Positions 40,863 to 48,938 of a stretch of DNA of 60,252 nucleotides are shown one piece after another. Where the stretch lies: the IMG/VR virus record IMGVR_UViG_3300028895_000917, positions 1 through 60,252 of that record; one strand, 5' to 3'. Below the pieces are notes generated by a model, which saw only the letters and a list, made by a program, of their open reading frames with translations, searched no databases and was not told where the DNA came from. Position 1 is the stretch's first letter. Each line of letters begins with the position of its first letter. The translations under genes and the position numbers were made by a program. The DNA comes from a virus.

Positions 40863-41699
40863 ATGAACACACTCCTACTCAGTCTCATTCTCGCTTTCGG
40901 CGCCGGTCAGCCGGTAGACCAGCAAGACGAGGCACGGACCTTGTTCCGCGAGGGCACCGTCAAGTACGAGAGCGCTGACTACAACGGCGCCATCGAGAGC
41001 TTCACGGAAGCCCTGGCGCTCGTGACCGACGATCACGTCCGCCTCTCCCTCCTGTTCAACATCGCCAAGGCCCACGAGAAGGCATTCAAGATTGACCGCG
41101 ACGTGACGCACCTCCGGCAGGCTCTGACGCTGTACCGCCGGTACCTGGAGTTCGCACAGAGCACGGGGGACCTGGGCGAGGAGCTCGATGTGGCAACCAA
41201 CATCGCACGGCTCGAAAAGCAGATCCGCATCCACAACCAGGTCGAGGATAACCGCGCTCGAGCCGAGGGGCCCCAGGTGCCGCCGCCTCCTCCTCCTCCT
41301 CCGCCCATCGACGGCAGCACCAACTGGAAGAAGGCTCGCAACACGGGAGTTGGACTCGTGGTCAGTGGTGGTGCGGCGACCATCGGGGGTGTCGTTCTTT
41401 TGACTCTGGGGAGCACCTTCGAGGGCAGCGCTCAGGACCAAGTCAACAGCCTCGCAGATGAGGGCGTGCCGCCAGACCACCCCGCTTGGGAGGAGGGTGA
41501 GGACTTCATCGCCAGTGAGCGTCGTCGAGGCGCTATCTTCATGGGCGTAGGAGGCTCTGTCGCTGTCGTGGGCGCCGTAGGCGTCGGGGTGGGCTCGTAC
41601 TACCTCGTCAAGTCCAAGCGCCTTCGTGAGGGCTCTGTGAGCGCCACACCAACCTTCGCCCCTGGCTTTGCCGGGGTTCAGATCTCGGGGAAGTTCTGA
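40863..41699 (+). CDS. TPR protein with poly-Pro linker and two membrane helices, host-like
   Basis: 278 residues. Signal peptide or anchor (1-16), two to three TPR-like helical pairs (about 20-125; DEARTLFREGTVKYESADYN, ALTLYRRYLEFA), a run of nine Pro (about 140-150), then two hydrophobic helices (about 163-182 and 222-245) around an acidic loop, and an end GFAGVQISGKF. This design is frequent in myxobacterial genomes, where such proteins are envelope-associated. It is likely a captured host gene. It has its own class B promoter-like motif. Function unknown. Confidence 0.75.
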   Translation: MNTLLLSLILAFGAGQPVDQQDEARTLFREGTVKYESADYNGAIESFTEALALVTDDHVRLSLLFNIAKAHEKAFKIDRDVTHLRQALTLYRRYLEFAQSTGDLGEELDVATNIARLEKQIRIHNQVEDNRARAEGPQVPPPPPPPPPIDGSTNWKKARNTGVGLVVSGGAATIGGVVLLTLGSTFEGSAQDQVNSLADEGVPPDHPAWEEGEDFIASERRRGAIFMGVGGSVAVVGAVGVGVGSYYLVKSKRLREGSVSATPTFAPGFAGVQISGKF

Positions 41700-41856
41700 T
41701 GTACCACGCCAACGGACACACCTACCGCAACAGCTTGGCAAGGTGCCGGTTCCTCTCGAAGAAGTGGCTCGAGTCGAACAGACGGCTCTGGGCCACAGCG
41801 ACTATGGCACCAAGTACGCCCTGTACTGCACCGAACTTGTGGAGAACACGCCATGA
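41699..41856 (+). pseudogene. Small gene with an apparent frameshift
   Basis: ATG 41699 overlaps the previous stop (TGATG) and its first 15 or so codons look coding (MYHANGHTYRNSLAR). From about 41745 a different frame looks coding instead (EEVARVEQTALGHSDYGTKY) and ends at TGA 41854-41856, overlapping the next start. Joined, they would make a protein of about 52 residues. Either a one-base error, a real frameshift mutation or programmed frameshifting. A GTG at 41750 could also start the second part alone. Confidence 0.5.
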
Positions 41857-42299
41857 AGCCCATCGATCTCAAAGTCGGCCACCTGTATCGCCTCACCGAG
41901 GACGTGAAGAACCCCGTCACCGACGGACGCTCGGCCAACAAGCTGCTCAAGCGTCAGATCTTTTCAAAGGGCACGCACTTCGTTTGCCTCAACCACGACG
42001 AGTACAAGAACATCATCCAACTTGCGTACGGCGAGTATCGGGGTGACAAGTTCGTCGTTGGAGTTCGCCGTGAAGGTGAGATGACGGAACCTCGGAGTGC
42101 CCGTGATCAAGCGTGGACGAAGGCCATCGTGCCTCACCTGGAAGAAGTGGAGATCGACTCGTGGCGCCGTATCCGTCTTGCTTTCGGGTGGAGCTCCACG
42201 GGTTCGGCTCTCGAGGAGCTCTGGAAAGACGGCACGATCTCCACAGAACGCCTTCTCGAACTGATGCGCAAGCACACCATCGGAGCCTCGACCGAGTGA
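41853..42299 (+). CDS. Hypothetical protein
   Basis: 148 residues. The N-terminal half is beta-rich (KVGHLYRLTEDVKNP, THFVCLNHDEYKN, FVVGVRREGEM) and the C-terminal half is helical, ending in LLELMRKHTIGASTE. Coupled at both ends (ATGA before, GTGA after). No family is recognised. Confidence 0.6.
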   Translation: MKPIDLKVGHLYRLTEDVKNPVTDGRSANKLLKRQIFSKGTHFVCLNHDEYKNIIQLAYGEYRGDKFVVGVRREGEMTEPRSARDQAWTKAIVPHLEEVEIDSWRRIRLAFGWSSTGSALEELWKDGTISTERLLELMRKHTIGASTE

Positions 42300-42571
42300 C
42301 CAGCGACTACATCGAGTGGGCCCAAACATGGTGCCCGCTCCCCGTTGCATCGGAGCCCGTGCCTCTGACGGAGGCCATGAAGATCTACGACGCCGTAGAC
42401 CTTCGCCTCGGTGATGATGCTGAAGGGGATGACTTTCTCACTCGAGTCTTGTGGCTCGAAACGGCCATCCGGCTCGCCAAAGTCGGGTGGACGATCTCCG
42501 AACTCGAGGCTGCCCGATGGCCTGTCTCGAACATCGCAGCGATGACCGCTGCCCTCATGGAACCGAACTGA
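42296..42571 (+). CDS. Small helical protein
   Basis: 91 residues from GTG 42296 (GTGA overlap). Mostly helix with Trp and Ala (FLTRVLWLETAIRLAKVGWT), ending in MTAALMEPN. No family is recognised. Part of the coupled run from 41699 to 44298. Confidence 0.6.
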   Translation: MTSDYIEWAQTWCPLPVASEPVPLTEAMKIYDAVDLRLGDDAEGDDFLTRVLWLETAIRLAKVGWTISELEAARWPVSNIAAMTAALMEPN

Positions 42572-42583
42572 AAGCGAACAACG

Positions 42584-43963
42584 ATGCGATACTTCCCCTC
42601 CGAAGACGAGTACGACAAGGAACTCAAGGACTACGCAGCCGAACCTTGGATGGTCGAGCAGCTCAAGCGCAACTGGGATTACGTTGCCTGGGGCCCCCAC
42701 GAGGACTACCAGTGGATCAGTGACCTCAGCAATCCCAACAGCCCGCGCAAGTTTCCGACGTGGGCATCGTTTCGGAAGGGGTTCACGCCCGGCAAGCACC
42801 CCGAGGTGCCTCAAGACCGTTCGGGCGGTGAGATCGTCGGGTGGTACTTCAACGTCGCTCGAGAGCGCCGCGAGTGCACCAAGTGCGAGGGCTCCGGCCT
42901 GAACGCAGAAAGCCGGCGCATCCACGATGACTGGTACGACTTCAACCGAACAGGGCGCCGGTGGTGCAACAACATCACGCAAGATGAGGTGGACGCCCTC
43001 ATCGAGGCGGGGCGGCTCAATAGCAGCATGACCGTCTACACGCGACAGGGACTCGACAGACTTGTGGAGGATGGTCGCATCACGGCCGAGCGTGCCGAAG
43101 AGCTCTGGGAAGGTCGAGACAAGTCCAAGGACCAGGAGTTCGACAACGATGACGGCGTGACGAAGCGTTTGCGCGTCTACATCCCGTGGCGCGATACGGT
43201 GCCTGTCGAAGAATTCAACAGGGGCCACAACCACGATGCCATCAACCGGTGGATCTGCGTCGAGACTCGGTGCAAGCGGCTCGGAGTATGGGGCACCTGT
43301 GATGCCTGTGAAGGCCATGGGTACGTGCCTGTGGATCTCAAGGGGCGTCTCCAGCTCGTCCTGTGGGTCGTCAACCCGATGACGGGTCAGAACTACGGGC
43401 TCGAGATCGACAACATCGAGCAGGACGAGCTCGAGGACGTGTACGACTTCCTCGGTGGGATGCAGAGGCGTCTGGTGTCGCGACTCGACATGCCCGAAGC
43501 AACGACCTCCAAGGGCCTCAAAAGCTTCGGTAGCGGGGAGTCCATGATGTGGACACAGGCCGGCTCGGCATTGGAAGTGTCGGACGCGGGGTGGCGCAGC
43601 GAGATCATCATCAGTTCGTGGGAAGACTTCTGCTGGCCTACGCACTACAAGTTCGGGAATCACGATGACGGTGATCGTGTGCCGAAAGACCACCCCAAGT
43701 TCGCGGAGCTCTACACAGGCAAGCCAGACCTCGAGCTCAACGACCTCAACGAGCTCATCGGTGTCCGCTTCGGGTATGACCCGCACGGGACGAGTATCGA
43801 GCGCCTGCACCTCTGGCTGGCGCTTCCTCGCAAGGGGTGCAGTCGTCGCATCACCATCAACAAGGTCACCGAGGACGACCTTCCTGGGATCCGTGAGTGG
43901 GTTCTGACGGGGCGGGAACGGGCTCGAGCTCGTCTCGATCCCTCGATGAGGGAGGTTGATTGA
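42584..43963 (+). CDS. Hypothetical protein with two DnaJ-type CxxCxGxG motifs
   Basis: 459 residues. Two zinc-type motifs, CTKCEGSGL (about residue 105) and CDACEGHGY (about residue 247), could together bind one zinc as in DnaJ. The rest is acidic alpha/beta with many Trp. C-terminal half: LQLVLWVVNPMTGQNYGLE, then a segment with RRITINKVTEDDLPGIREW. Similar motif pairs occur in uncharacterised phage proteins. The neighbouring genes are unknown, so no role can be given. Confidence 0.65.
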   Translation: MRYFPSEDEYDKELKDYAAEPWMVEQLKRNWDYVAWGPHEDYQWISDLSNPNSPRKFPTWASFRKGFTPGKHPEVPQDRSGGEIVGWYFNVARERRECTKCEGSGLNAESRRIHDDWYDFNRTGRRWCNNITQDEVDALIEAGRLNSSMTVYTRQGLDRLVEDGRITAERAEELWEGRDKSKDQEFDNDDGVTKRLRVYIPWRDTVPVEEFNRGHNHDAINRWICVETRCKRLGVWGTCDACEGHGYVPVDLKGRLQLVLWVVNPMTGQNYGLEIDNIEQDELEDVYDFLGGMQRRLVSRLDMPEATTSKGLKSFGSGESMMWTQAGSALEVSDAGWRSEIIISSWEDFCWPTHYKFGNHDDGDRVPKDHPKFAELYTGKPDLELNDLNELIGVRFGYDPHGTSIERLHLWLALPRKGCSRRITINKVTEDDLPGIREWVLTGRERARARLDPSMREVD

Positions 43964-44298
43964 TGTTGCAAGACGAAGCTGCCCTCAACTTCATCAAGGC
44001 GGCCACTGAACAGGAAGACGCCGTGTTCAAACGGTGCCTCAAGATGTTCCGGGCGGTGCCTCCCCCGCACAAGGATGACCGGATCGTGGACTCCGGGATC
44101 ACCATGATGCAGGTAGCCTTCACGATGCTGCTTCAGCAGGAGAAGAAGATGAAGCAAGCCGGCGGATGGCCAGAATCCCTCCGAGAGCACGAATCGGCGC
44201 GTACACGCAAGATGCGGAGGGCGCTCCGAACCCACACGGAAGACTATTTCGACGCCTGGTACACGCGAGCGAAACGGCTGAGTCCCGAGTTGGCGTAG
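43963..44298 (+). CDS. Helical hypothetical protein
   Basis: 111 residues from ATG 43963 (TGATG with the previous stop; ggagg upstream). Almost all helix, with Met-rich and basic stretches (QVAFTMLLQQEKKMKQAGG, RTRKMRRALRTH). No family is recognised. Confidence 0.6.
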   Translation: MLQDEAALNFIKAATEQEDAVFKRCLKMFRAVPPPHKDDRIVDSGITMMQVAFTMLLQQEKKMKQAGGWPESLREHESARTRKMRRALRTHTEDYFDAWYTRAKRLSPELA

Positions 44299-44320
44299 AA
44301 CAGTCGGAGGCTCACGTCAC

Positions 44321-44620
44321 GTGAAGTACTACATCATCCCTGCCAAGGATGTCCAAGCCGGCGACGTGATTTTCACGAACAACGGCGACGGCAAGGACAT
44401 CCAGTTCTGTGGCCGAGTCATCGGCCAGACCGTCCCGAGTTCTCACCCCATGATCACCGAGTGGCGTGTCGAGGTCATGGTTGGGGACGAGTCCGAGGCG
44501 CCCGGGACCCATACGACCATCGGGTTCCGGCACAGCACGCTGGTCGGTGTTGCTCGAGAGGATGCTTTCGTCGAGACCGACATCGCAGCCATCCTGGCTG
44601 ATCTCGACAAAGAGGGCTAA
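44321..44620 (+). CDS. Small beta-rich protein
   Basis: 99 residues from GTG 44321 (cggagg upstream). A beta barrel-like pattern: MKYYIIPAKDVQAGDVIFT, then DIQFCGRVIGQ, then EWRVEVMVGDESEAPGTHTT, ending with an acidic helix. It resembles a small SH3- or hint-like barrel, but no family is recognised. Confidence 0.6.
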   Translation: MKYYIIPAKDVQAGDVIFTNNGDGKDIQFCGRVIGQTVPSSHPMITEWRVEVMVGDESEAPGTHTTIGFRHSTLVGVAREDAFVETDIAAILADLDKEG

Positions 44621-44633
44621 GTGAAGCCGTTTT

Positions 44634-45011
44634 CTATTTCGCAGTAAGTGGTGTTTTTTCGCTGGTGTCATTCTGAGCTTTGAGGGTCTCGGTGAGATCA
44701 CCGATCTGACCGTCGATACCCTCAATCTGCTGCTCGATTTTCTCGATCTTCTCCGCGTTGTCGCGTGCGGTGAGTAGGTCCTTCACCGTTCCTTGAAGTC
44801 GTTCGATGCGGCGTTCCTGATTCTCGACTCGAGCTGTGAGGGATCGATGAAGCGAGTACAGGAAAATGTCGCCGATGAGCAGAATCCCGACACAGACGGC
44901 GAACATCATCCGGAACCAGGACTTCCAACGCTCCCCGTTCGGGCCCGAAAAGGGCCCTGTGGCGTTTTGGTCCTGCGTCGCTTCTTCCTGGGGCGCCTCG
45001 AGCTCGGACAT
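44634..45011 (-). CDS. Single-span membrane protein with coiled coil
   Basis: 125 residues on the minus strand. A polar N-terminus (1-33), a membrane helix (about 34-55) and a coiled coil (about 60-110; RVENQERRIERLQGTVKDLL). The topology fits an inner-membrane spanin or an anchor protein, but the distance from the lysis genes argues for caution. Its promoter-like motif (45020-45032) faces away from that of the 45059 gene. Confidence 0.6.
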   Translation of the reverse strand: MSELEAPQEEATQDQNATGPFSGPNGERWKSWFRMMFAVCVGILLIGDIFLYSLHRSLTARVENQERRIERLQGTVKDLLTARDNAEKIEKIEQQIEGIDGQIGDLTETLKAQNDTSEKTPLTAK

Positions 45012-45019
45012 GTTGCCAA

Positions 45020-45032
45020 GGGTTTAGCATAG
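45020..45032 (-). promoter_or_regulatory. Class A promoter-like motif on the minus strand
   Basis: Reads CTAT-GCTAAA-CCC, 8 bases before the ATG of the 44634 gene. It is paired with an opposite class A site at 45038, making a compact divergent promoter. Confidence 0.5.
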
Positions 45033-45037
45033 TCTGG

Positions 45038-45051
45038 CTATCGAACGTCCC
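45038..45051 (+). promoter_or_regulatory. Class A promoter-like motif (CTAT-N7-CCC)
   Basis: CTATCGAACGTCCC followed by TCTACAG, 7 bases before ATG 45059. The spacing is one base longer than elsewhere. Confidence 0.5.
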
Positions 45052-45058
45052 TCTACAG

Positions 45059-46303
45059 ATGCCCCTGGTCCCGCCCATCCCGCCGTTGCCGCAGGTTCCG
45101 TTCGATCTGCCGTTCAACGCGACGATCGACAAATCGCACATCCTGGCGTTGCCGCCCGAGGACGATTTTGACGTAATGGCTGTGACCTGTTTTCTCGATT
45201 GCCTGATCGTCGAACAGGTCAACCGAGACTGCTGCGACTGGGTCATCATCGCCAACCGCAAGGTCTACTACATCAAGTGGCGCGACGTGCCTCCACGTCC
45301 CCCGTGGACCCGACAGGTCTGGGACATCTACAAGCTGATGCCCGACTCCTGCGGCTGCCCGAGTCAGCCCAAAGGTCTCGGTTGGCAGTGGTGCTGGTCC
45401 GACGTGATCAAGACGCTGCGCAACGACATCATGCGCAACTGGCAGAACGGCAACCTCTCCGGTAGTGGAGAAACGGTCGTCGCCATCGGCACCAATGCTT
45501 TCCAACCCGCCACCCCGGGCATCGCTCAGGTCGGCCCCGTGCTCTACCTCGATGCCAGCGACGCGAGCACGCTGACCCTCACCGGTGGTGCCGTCGAACG
45601 TTGGGCGGACAAGAGCACCATGTTCAATGATGCCGTGCAGGAGGTGGCTGGTAACCGACCTACTGTGGCCGCTGCCTCTTTGAACGGGCTGGACACGCTC
45701 TTCTTTGATGAGACGCTGGACCAGTTCATGAACGTGCAGCTCAAGGCTCGAGCGGACTGGCACCTGTTCGTCGTGGGTCGCTTCATGGCAAGCGTCCTGA
45801 ACGCTCGAGGCACCTTCTTCTCGGCCGCAGGGTTTGATGGAACTTTCGGTGGGATCGACGGCAAGATCTACCAGGACAGCTCGGTGCAGCCGGTCGGCAC
45901 TCCGTTCACGTACATCGACCCGAGTGAGGTGCCGATGGTCGGGACGACGTTGGGCAGCGGCACCTTCGGCATCCTCGAGTGGCGTGAGACTATCTCAGGT
46001 ACGGGCACCGCAACCATCTCGGTCAACGCCTTCGAGCAGGATGTGTTCTCCGGCAACACGACCGACGATTTCTGGGACCCGACGCGACAGACTTTCGGTG
46101 AGCCCGTTCCGCTTCAAGCTGCGGTGGGACGATCGAACTGGGGCGTCAACCCAGCCCGAACGTTCGACTACCTCAGCGGGAACATCGGACAGATCTTGCT
46201 GTACCCTCGTGTGCTGGCGGAAGGTGAGCGCATCCAAGTGCTCAACGTGCTTCGTGCAAAGTGGGGCCTGGGAGCCCCTCTACCTTTCCCGCCTAGTCCG
46301 TGA
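45059..46303 (+). CDS. Fibre-like protein with LamG/concanavalin-like domain
   Basis: 414 residues. Pro-rich N-terminus, then a Cys- and Trp-rich segment (about 40-130; CCDWVIIANRKVYYIKW) that may be the attachment part. From about 160 on is a LamG-type jelly roll: LYLDASDASTLTLTGG, VERWADKS, ...LFFDE, FFSAAGFDG, and near the end NIGQILLYPRVL and RAKWGLG. The LDASD...W-x-DKS opening is typical of phage fibre carbohydrate-binding domains. Class A motif directly upstream. Probably an adsorption protein. Confidence 0.7.
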   Translation: MPLVPPIPPLPQVPFDLPFNATIDKSHILALPPEDDFDVMAVTCFLDCLIVEQVNRDCCDWVIIANRKVYYIKWRDVPPRPPWTRQVWDIYKLMPDSCGCPSQPKGLGWQWCWSDVIKTLRNDIMRNWQNGNLSGSGETVVAIGTNAFQPATPGIAQVGPVLYLDASDASTLTLTGGAVERWADKSTMFNDAVQEVAGNRPTVAAASLNGLDTLFFDETLDQFMNVQLKARADWHLFVVGRFMASVLNARGTFFSAAGFDGTFGGIDGKIYQDSSVQPVGTPFTYIDPSEVPMVGTTLGSGTFGILEWRETISGTGTATISVNAFEQDVFSGNTTDDFWDPTRQTFGEPVPLQAAVGRSNWGVNPARTFDYLSGNIGQILLYPRVLAEGERIQVLNVLRAKWGLGAPLPFPPSP

Positions 46304-46323
46304 AGGACCGGTATAGTCCGAGC

Positions 46324-46665
46324 ATGACCGACGACGAGTTTGCTGATGAAGTTGCGCGCCGCCTGAACCGTTTCATCAAAACGGACGAGATGCGTTCGTT
46401 GGCGACGCTGACGAGCTCGTTGGCGCACGTGGGCTACGCGAACGTAGCCCATTTCCTGGGGCAGCTCTGTTTGCCGCACGGCATGACCCAAGAAACTCCT
46501 CCCGAAGAGATGGAGAACGTGAAGTTCCTGATGCCCATCATCGATCTCGAGAAGAAAGGGATCAAGGGGTTCCGGACAGCAACAGGCTCAGAACTCCAGC
46601 AAGAGGCCGAAAAAGCACAGAAATTCCAGGAAAAGCAAACCGGCCCCGAGGACAAGATCCACTAG
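46324..46665 (+). CDS. Hypothetical helical protein
   Basis: 113 residues from ATG 46324; GTG 46300, overlapping the previous stop, would add eight residues. Helical, with a conserved-looking centre (VGYANVAHFLGQLCLPHG) and a Gln/Lys/Glu-rich tail. TATAGT at 46310-46315 may be a -10 box. No family is recognised. Confidence 0.6.
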   Translation: MTDDEFADEVARRLNRFIKTDEMRSLATLTSSLAHVGYANVAHFLGQLCLPHGMTQETPPEEMENVKFLMPIIDLEKKGIKGFRTATGSELQQEAEKAQKFQEKQTGPEDKIH

Positions 46666-46672
46666 GGGTAGA

Positions 46673-47491
46673 ATGAACGAAATGGGCACCGAAAGCGTTT
46701 TTTTGATCCGTATCGACGACGCCACCGTTCCGCTGGTGAAGTCGGTTCTGTGCGACGACAAGAGCCAGGAGGCCAAGCGGTTGCGTCGTGCCCTGGCCAA
46801 CTGGGGGAGCACGACCCTGAGCGTCGGTGATGCTCAGTACATGCAGGATGCTCTGGTCGCCTATGCCAACAACGAAGTGCGCGAAGGATCGGCCACGCAC
46901 AAGAAGGCCCTGCACTTCGCGGCTGCCCTCGAGGACTGCGTCATCGTGGCTGAGGCTCGAGCCAACGCTTCAAAGGAAGAAGAGCCCAAGTCGATCGTGA
47001 CCCCGGAGGCCGAGGTGGCTCGTCTCGAGAAGGAGCGCACCGATCGTCTCCGTGACGAGATGCTTCGTCAGGTGTTCCTCGGGGGCCCTCGCAAGAAGAT
47101 CGACATCTGGGGGAACGTCGTCGAGGACGAGGCGCCGGTCTCGAAGCACGAGTTCCGGAAGATGGCGAAGACCATCTCGAACGAGGACTTCCGTGACGCT
47201 CTCCGCAAGGATCTCGAGGACAAGAGGCGTCGAGAGATGGCAACTGCCGGTGGCAGCGCCATGAACTACGAGACGCTGCAGCGCATTCGGTTCAACCGCA
47301 AACCCGTCGCAGACGTGGAGGCCGACAAGGTCCTCACGGGTGGCTCCTCCATGAACTACAACGAGGACATGAAGGTCGAGGGCGCCACTACCTTGCTCAA
47401 GCAACAGCAGCAGTCGTCTCCGGTGGGTCGGTTGCAAAACGGCGGCGTTGTCGTCGGCACCGTCTCCGGGTTCCGCAACAAGACAAGGTAG
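46673..47491 (+). CDS. Hypothetical protein
   Basis: 272 residues, starting 7 bases after the previous stop, with TAGAAT (46667-46672) directly before the ATG. An N-terminal helical domain (to about 100) is followed by a Glu/Arg-rich helix (EAEVARLEKERTDRLRDEM), and a C-terminal part with two NY-containing repeats (SAMNYETLQRI and SSMNYNEDMKV) and a Gln run. No family. The repeated S-x-MNY motif could be a docking site. Confidence 0.6.
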   Translation: MNEMGTESVFLIRIDDATVPLVKSVLCDDKSQEAKRLRRALANWGSTTLSVGDAQYMQDALVAYANNEVREGSATHKKALHFAAALEDCVIVAEARANASKEEEPKSIVTPEAEVARLEKERTDRLRDEMLRQVFLGGPRKKIDIWGNVVEDEAPVSKHEFRKMAKTISNEDFRDALRKDLEDKRRREMATAGGSAMNYETLQRIRFNRKPVADVEADKVLTGGSSMNYNEDMKVEGATTLLKQQQQSSPVGRLQNGGVVVGTVSGFRNKTR

Positions 47492-47497
47492 TTCGAC

Positions 47498-48169
47498 GTG
47501 AAGGTCCCGGACACTGTCGAAGGGGTCCAAGACCCCTACCTCAATCAGTTCGAGCTCTGGGGCGCAGAAGGACGCCAGCTCACTACGGGTTCCGAGGTGC
47601 CTTCCGTGGGCATGGCGGACACCTACGCGGTTCAATTCCTCGGGCCCGAGGATGCCAAGCCCATGTTTCTGTGGGTGCAGGAGAACAAGATCACGAACAT
47701 CATGGCGCTCCAGCCCATCGGCCAGCGTTCGGTGTTCGATCAGCGCGGGACGTACCTCGGGCGTGGGGGTTTTGAGCTCGACCCCATCGTGACCAAACAG
47801 CAGTCCCCCGTGGACATCGTCACGGCGATCAAGCAGCAGACGCTTTCCAAGGTTGAGGAGGCTCCGGTTTCGGATCTGGTCGAAGAGCTTCGTAAGGTCC
47901 CGATGCCCGAGCAGTCTCTGGCTCTCTCGGACTTGGTCAAAGAGACCGAGTCAGATGAGATCGAGGGAGAAGAAGACAACGAAGTCATCGATCAGATGCT
48001 CGCTGAGCTTCAAGAGGAGATGGGGCCTGACCCCGCGCCTCTTCTTCACGTCTTCCACTTGCGCCCCGACTTCAAGCTCCAGATCCCGCTACCGTTGGAC
48101 CTGACCGAGCGGGAAGCCGAGAGGCTTGCGACGTTCATCCTTTCGTGTCCCTTCTGGCAAGAGAATTGA
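47498..48169 (+). CDS. Hypothetical acidic protein
   Basis: 223 residues from GTG 47498. The N-terminal part is beta-rich (TYAVQFLGPEDAKPMFLWVQ), followed by a long acidic helical stretch (about 120-175; ETESDEIEGEEDNEVIDQML) and a C-terminal strand-helix (HVFHLRPDFKLQIPLPLDLT). It ends one base before the metallophosphoesterase start. No family is recognised. Confidence 0.6.
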   Translation: MKVPDTVEGVQDPYLNQFELWGAEGRQLTTGSEVPSVGMADTYAVQFLGPEDAKPMFLWVQENKITNIMALQPIGQRSVFDQRGTYLGRGGFELDPIVTKQQSPVDIVTAIKQQTLSKVEEAPVSDLVEELRKVPMPEQSLALSDLVKETESDEIEGEEDNEVIDQMLAELQEEMGPDPAPLLHVFHLRPDFKLQIPLPLDLTEREAERLATFILSCPFWQEN

Positions 48170-48170
48170 T

Positions 48171-48938
48171 ATGAAGGCTCTGCTCGTCAGCGATTTGCAC
48201 TTCGAGTTCCACCGGGACAACGGTCGCTCGCTCGTGGACTCGCTGCCGGATGCAGATGTGCTTCTGTGTCCTGGCGATCTGACAAACGCGGCAGGGATCT
48301 GGGATGCTCTGTTGCTGCTACTCGAGAAGTGGCCGCACGTCGTCTACACCTACGGCAACCACGAGTTCTACGGGAGCAACATTCCGGCCGTGAAGAAGAA
48401 GGTCGCGCGTCTGATCAAACGGCTTCCAAGGTTGGGTGACAACCTTGGTCAGCTTCACGTCCTCGACAATTCGACCTGTGAGATCGAAGGGCGTCGCTTT
48501 GTCGGGACTACGCTTTGGTTCCGCAAGGTGATGGGCGGCCTCAAGTACGACCGCATGATGAACGACTTCTCACAGATCGGTAACTCGGAACGGATCTACG
48601 AAGAGAACGACGCCGCCGAAGAGTTCCTGCGTGAGACCGTGACCGGTGATGACATCGTCCTCACGCACCACATGCCGGCAGCCGAATCGATCCATCCGAA
48701 GTACGAGGGCTCACCGCTCAACCGCTACTTCATGACCGACATGGCGTGGCTCATTGAGCAACGTCAGCCGAAGCTGTGGGTGCATGGGCACACCCATACC
48801 TCCACTCAATATCAGTTGGGACATACCCGCGTCGTGTGTAACCCTTTCGGGTATGCGGCCTACGAAGAAAACCCAGAATTCGATCCAAACCTGATCATTG
48901 ATCTTACAAAGCTTCGACCCGAAGACGACGGCGCATAG
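48171..48938 (+). CDS. Calcineurin-like metallophosphoesterase
   Basis: 255 residues from ATG 48171. All family motifs are visible: D8-x-H10 (SDLHFE), G35-D36 (PGDLTN), G62-N63-H64-E65 (GNHEFYG), H166-H167 (LTHHMP) and G206-H-T-H209. The fold binds two metal ions and hydrolyses phosphoesters; the substrate here is unknown (nucleotides, RNA ends or nucleic acid are possible). The last 35 bases overlap the 3' end of the convergent LAGLIDADG gene. Confidence 0.85.
   Translation: MKALLVSDLHFEFHRDNGRSLVDSLPDADVLLCPGDLTNAAGIWDALLLLLEKWPHVVYTYGNHEFYGSNIPAVKKKVARLIKRLPRLGDNLGQLHVLDNSTCEIEGRRFVGTTLWFRKVMGGLKYDRMMNDFSQIGNSERIYEENDAAEEFLRETVTGDDIVLTHHMPAAESIHPKYEGSPLNRYFMTDMAWLIEQRQPKLWVHGHTHTSTQYQLGHTRVVCNPFGYAAYEENPEFDPNLIIDLTKLRPEDDGA

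Noticed and set aside
42134-43810. 558-codon open frame on the minus strand opposite the 42584 gene
   Set aside because: The plus-strand gene has zinc motifs and coupled neighbours. The antisense product shows no domain.
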